DNA of 64,000 nucleotides from Microbacteriaceae bacterium MWH-Ta3 (GTDB lineage: Bacteria > Actinomycetota > Actinomycetes > Actinomycetales > Microbacteriaceae), in the NCBI GenBank assembly GCA_003053925.1, contig QBKD01000001.1:1054001-1118000 (forward strand), in the 5' to 3' direction. Under the pieces are notes generated by a model, which was not told where the DNA came from, ran no database searches, and saw only the letters and a list, made by a program, of their open reading frames with translations. Every line of letters starts with the position of its first letter. Position 1 is the stretch's first letter. The translations under genes and the position numbers were made by a program. Positions 61,975 to 64,000 of this stretch are shown piece after piece.

Positions 61975-62693
61975 ACGAAGTCCTGGTGCTCGGCATACAC
62001 GATCCGCAGGTCGATATCGTCGAGCGCCAGGGGAATAATTCCGCCGTCTTCGGGCACGGTGCGCACTCGGTTTCCCACCAGGAATCGGCCCGAGTTTCCC
62101 AGAATCACGCAGTTGTCGGCCGAAATCAGGGCGGCATCGCCCGCGACTCGACGCAACATGGGAACCATGACCTTCTCCAGGTCACGTACCTCGATATCGC
62201 AGCCCGCCATACCGACAAAGTCATCGCCGATGTACAGCGGAACGGTCAGCGTCAGAATGTATTGATCCATTCCGCCGTAGTCCATGTAGGGTCCCGTGAT
62301 CGCGCGGTGGCGGGTGCGGGCAACAGTCTCGAACCACGGCAAGTTCTCGAAGTCGTAGTACGAACCGGAATCGGGTGTGAGGTTGAACAAAACCTTGCTG
62401 TTCGTCCCCTCCTCGTTGTGTCGCCACCATTCAATGGCGCCGTGAGTTGCATCGATGGTTCCCGGGCTCAAAATGACACCCGCGCCTTCGGCGGTGGGGT
62501 TGGCCGCAAGGAATTCGGTGGCGATGTCGCGGATTGCCTTGAGGTCTGCGCTAATGAGGAACTCGCGTGACCGCCGACTCTCCGCCAGTGCAGCGCCCAT
62601 GCGAGCGGCCAGTGTTTCGAGGTCGGCGTAGACCGTGCCGAACCATTGGGCAAGCGATTCGGCCGCGAAGCGGGTTTGATTGTCGAGTTTCAT
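61971..62693 (-). CDS. stand-alone cache (PDC) sensor-domain protein
   Basis: 240 residues. It contains a long N-terminal helix (RFAAESLAQWFGTVYADLETLAARMGAAL) and a cache domain with ligand-pocket hallmarks LPWFETVARTRHRAITGPYMDYGGMDQYILTLTVPLY and GMAGCDIEV, typical of amino-acid or amine-sensing chemoreceptor domains. There is no signal peptide, membrane helix or output domain, so it seems cytosolic. ATG 62693 overlaps the GntR stop (ATGA); the longer frame to 62993 lies inside the GntR gene. The two proteins may act together. Confidence 0.82.
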   Translation of the reverse strand: MKLDNQTRFAAESLAQWFGTVYADLETLAARMGAALAESRRSREFLISADLKAIRDIATEFLAANPTAEGAGVILSPGTIDATHGAIEWWRHNEEGTNSKVLFNLTPDSGSYYDFENLPWFETVARTRHRAITGPYMDYGGMDQYILTLTVPLYIGDDFVGMAGCDIEVRDLEKVMVPMLRRVAGDAALISADNCVILGNSGRFLVGNRVRTVPEDGGIIPLALDDIDLRIVYAEHQDFV

Positions 62694-63451
62694 GCGCGGG
62701 TCGCTTCGATATCGGGGTAGGTCAGGGAAAGCTTGGCATCGATCAGGCGATAAATGTTGCGGTGAATGTGCTCGCTGGCGCGTGCCTCGGCTTCCGACAC
62801 ATTTTCCGCACGCAGTGCGTCGACGATTGCGGTGTGTTCGCGCGCGGCCTTGGCACGGTCCTCGGGGTCGTCCAGAACCGACCACAGCATCTCGACCGAT
62901 TCGCTCTGCAGGCGAATTTCGGCCTGCATCAGGCGCTCCGATTGTGTGAGGGCCGCCAGCTGAATATGGAACTTGCTGTCGGCGCGGGTGCACGATTCCA
63001 AGCCGCGGGCGTCACCAATTGCCGTGGCCAGAACCGCCAGGCGGTCAATGTCGCGTGGCAGGGAACGTTCGTACGCCAGCCGAACCGTGGCGACGGCAAC
63101 GCCGGTTTGCTCGTCGGCGAGGTCACGCAGTTCCGCCATCGACAGATCGATGAGTCGCGATCGCAACACCGGGGCGCTGGCGGCGGGTGTGCCCGTCACG
63201 AAGGTGCCACCGCTGCGACCTCGGCGGGTCTCGATGATTCCCGCGTCGCGCAGGGTAGCCAGTGCATCGCGAACGGTGGCGCTCGCGACGCCGAACATCT
63301 GGGACAGCTCATTTTCGACGGGAAGCTGTTCGCCCTGGCGGATCAAACCCAGGGCAATGGCGGTGGTCAAGCGGCTGGCAACGGCGTCGGCGCGCATGAC
63401 ATCGGGCAGCGGGCGGAAGACCTGCCCACGCATTCCGTTCAGCTCTGCCAT
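62690..63451 (-). CDS. GntR-family (FadR-type) transcriptional regulator
   Basis: 253 residues. An N-terminal winged helix (VASRLTTAIALGLIRQGEQLPVENELSQMFGVASATVRDALATLRDAGIIETRRGRSGGTFV) is followed by an all-helical FCD ligand domain. In the FCD domain, an Asp and two His that could bind metal are visible (DSKFHIQLA, AREHTAIVDAL, HIHRNIYRL). It probably represses the surrounding amine genes until the ligand is present. It is divergent from the aldehyde dehydrogenase gene with 110 bases between starts. CGGAGG lies 11 bases before the ATG. Confidence 0.9.
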   Translation of the reverse strand: MAELNGMRGQVFRPLPDVMRADAVASRLTTAIALGLIRQGEQLPVENELSQMFGVASATVRDALATLRDAGIIETRRGRSGGTFVTGTPAASAPVLRSRLIDLSMAELRDLADEQTGVAVATVRLAYERSLPRDIDRLAVLATAIGDARGLESCTRADSKFHIQLAALTQSERLMQAEIRLQSESVEMLWSVLDDPEDRAKAAREHTAIVDALRAENVSEAEARASEHIHRNIYRLIDAKLSLTYPDIEATRA

Positions 63452-63561
63452 GAAATCGTTTGCCTCCGTATGATTAACCGTGGGGCGAATCGCCGTAGCA
63501 ACACGCTAGCGCGTAAAACACTCAAAAGTGCACCAAATCACCCCGAACAAGGAGAAAATTC
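63452..63561. promoter_or_regulatory. control region between the GntR and aldehyde dehydrogenase genes
   Basis: It contains ACGC-TAGC-GCGT (63503-63514) and CACT-N4-AGTG (63519-63530), the latter running into a GTGCAC palindrome (63528-63533). These are candidate operators for the GntR regulator. GTGC and GCAC half-sites also occur in the permease/P450 gap. AAGGAG for the dehydrogenase lies at its right end. Confidence 0.45.
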
Positions 63562-64000
63562 ATGGTTTACGCCATCACCAACCCGGCAACCGGAATCGTC
63601 GAACAGACCTTCGATAGCCTGACGCCCGAGCAGATCGACGCCGCTGTCGACGCCGCTCACACCGCCTACCTGTCGTGGAAAGACACCCCGATTGCCGAAC
63701 GCGCCGCAGTGCTGCAGCGCGTGGCCGACATCTATCGCGAACGTGCCGCCGAACTGGGTGCCATCATTGCGCGCGAAATGGGCAAGCCGATTCGTCAGGC
63801 AACGGGCGAGGCCAGCTTTGTGGGGGACATTTACGAGTACTACGCCGTCCACGGTCCCGCGCTGATTGCCGACGAGGACATGCATCCCATGAGCGGAGGC
63901 GCGGCGATTGTGCGCTCGGCCCCCATCGGTGCGCTGCTGGGAATCATGCCCTGGAACTACCCGTATTACCAGGTGGCACGTTTTGCCGCGCCCAACATTC
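63562..64000 (+). CDS. aldehyde dehydrogenase, N-terminal part (3' end outside window)
   Basis: The first 146 codons of an NAD(P)-dependent aldehyde dehydrogenase (MVYAITNPATGIVEQTF; ERAAVLQRVADIYRERAAELGAIIAREMGKPIRQATGE; IGALLGIMPWNYPYYQVARF). The motifs up to the PWNYP region match the succinate-semialdehyde or gamma-glutamyl-aminobutyraldehyde dehydrogenase group. The catalytic Glu and Cys lie beyond the edge. ATG 63562 follows AAGGAG. In the context of the cluster it would oxidise the aldehyde made from the amine, the PuuC-like step. Confidence 0.9.
   Translation, partial: MVYAITNPATGIVEQTFDSLTPEQIDAAVDAAHTAYLSWKDTPIAERAAVLQRVADIYRERAAELGAIIAREMGKPIRQATGEASFVGDIYEYYAVHGPALIADEDMHPMSGGAAIVRSAPIGALLGIMPWNYPYYQVARFAAPNI

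Noticed and set aside
1-64000. CRISPR arrays, insertion sequences, phage genes, attachment sites, replication origin
   Set aside because: No spaced direct repeats, transposase or integrase motifs, or clusters of DnaA-like boxes were noticed while reading both strands.

Overview
The window is a dense, high-GC stretch of chromosome from an actinobacterium, most likely a member of the Microbacteriaceae. Three things support this. The gene order matches conserved actinobacterial blocks: dapD/dapE, then DUF3117 / O-methyltransferase / tatB / MgtE-like / mrp (compare the Rv1201-Rv1232 area of Mycobacterium tuberculosis); RhlE-type helicase / ferritin-like / DUF3107 / AdnAB / UvrD2 / ThiF-like / DUF2342 / PDZ-Lon / UPF0182 (compare Rv3193-Rv3211); and pncB / murI / rph / rdgB. 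Coding density is very high, with many stop/start overlaps. Many genes have a TANNNT -10 box exactly six bases before the start codon, the signature of leaderless transcripts.

Layout. 1-6.3 kb: amino-acid and central metabolism (serA end, leuB, ilvE, a membrane protein, ferredoxin, dapC, citrate synthase). 6.4-9.6 kb: divergent dapD and dapE, then a PIG-V-like membrane glycosyltransferase. 9.6-14.3 kb: DUF3117, O-methyltransferase, tatB, YflT-like stress protein, MgtE/CBS protein, DUF1003, mrp. 14.3-20.4 kb: Xaa-Pro aminopeptidase, PHP phosphoesterase, a CDP-glycerol-transferase-like GT-B protein, ACC deaminase, DEAD-box helicase. 20.5-31.7 kb: DNA-repair block (AdnA-like, AdnB-like, UvrD-like) with an embedded degenerate kinase and a ThiF-like protein. 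31.7-38.5 kb: DUF2342, PDZ-Lon protease, two tandem DUF805 genes, UPF0182. 38.5-42.2 kb: initiator tRNA, nitrilase, lipoprotein and secreted protein, HtrA protease. 42.2-48.4 kb: DUF3039, pncB, murI, rph, rdgB, Nramp transporter, DedA protein, tRNA-Leu. 48.4-55.7 kb: semialdehyde dehydrogenase, a tadABC set with no pilin gene, MFS transporter, an InlB-repeat protein, LysE exporter.

55.8-64 kb is the most interesting part. It holds an amine-catabolism cluster: APC permease, cytochrome P450, small CxxHxxC ferredoxin, glutamine-synthetase-like ligase, a substrate-binding-protein fold with no export signal, a class-I amidotransferase hydrolase of the PuuD type, a stand-alone cache sensor domain, a GntR regulator and an aldehyde dehydrogenase that runs off the edge. 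It combines the gamma-glutamylation logic of putrescine catabolism (PuuA/PuuD/PuuC/PuuP) with the P450/ferredoxin/GS association known from mycobacterial secondary-amine degradation. No PuuB-type oxidase and no ferredoxin reductase are visible. The semialdehyde dehydrogenase at 48.4 kb could take a GABA-derived product on to succinate.

No CRISPR array, insertion sequence, prophage or replication origin was seen.
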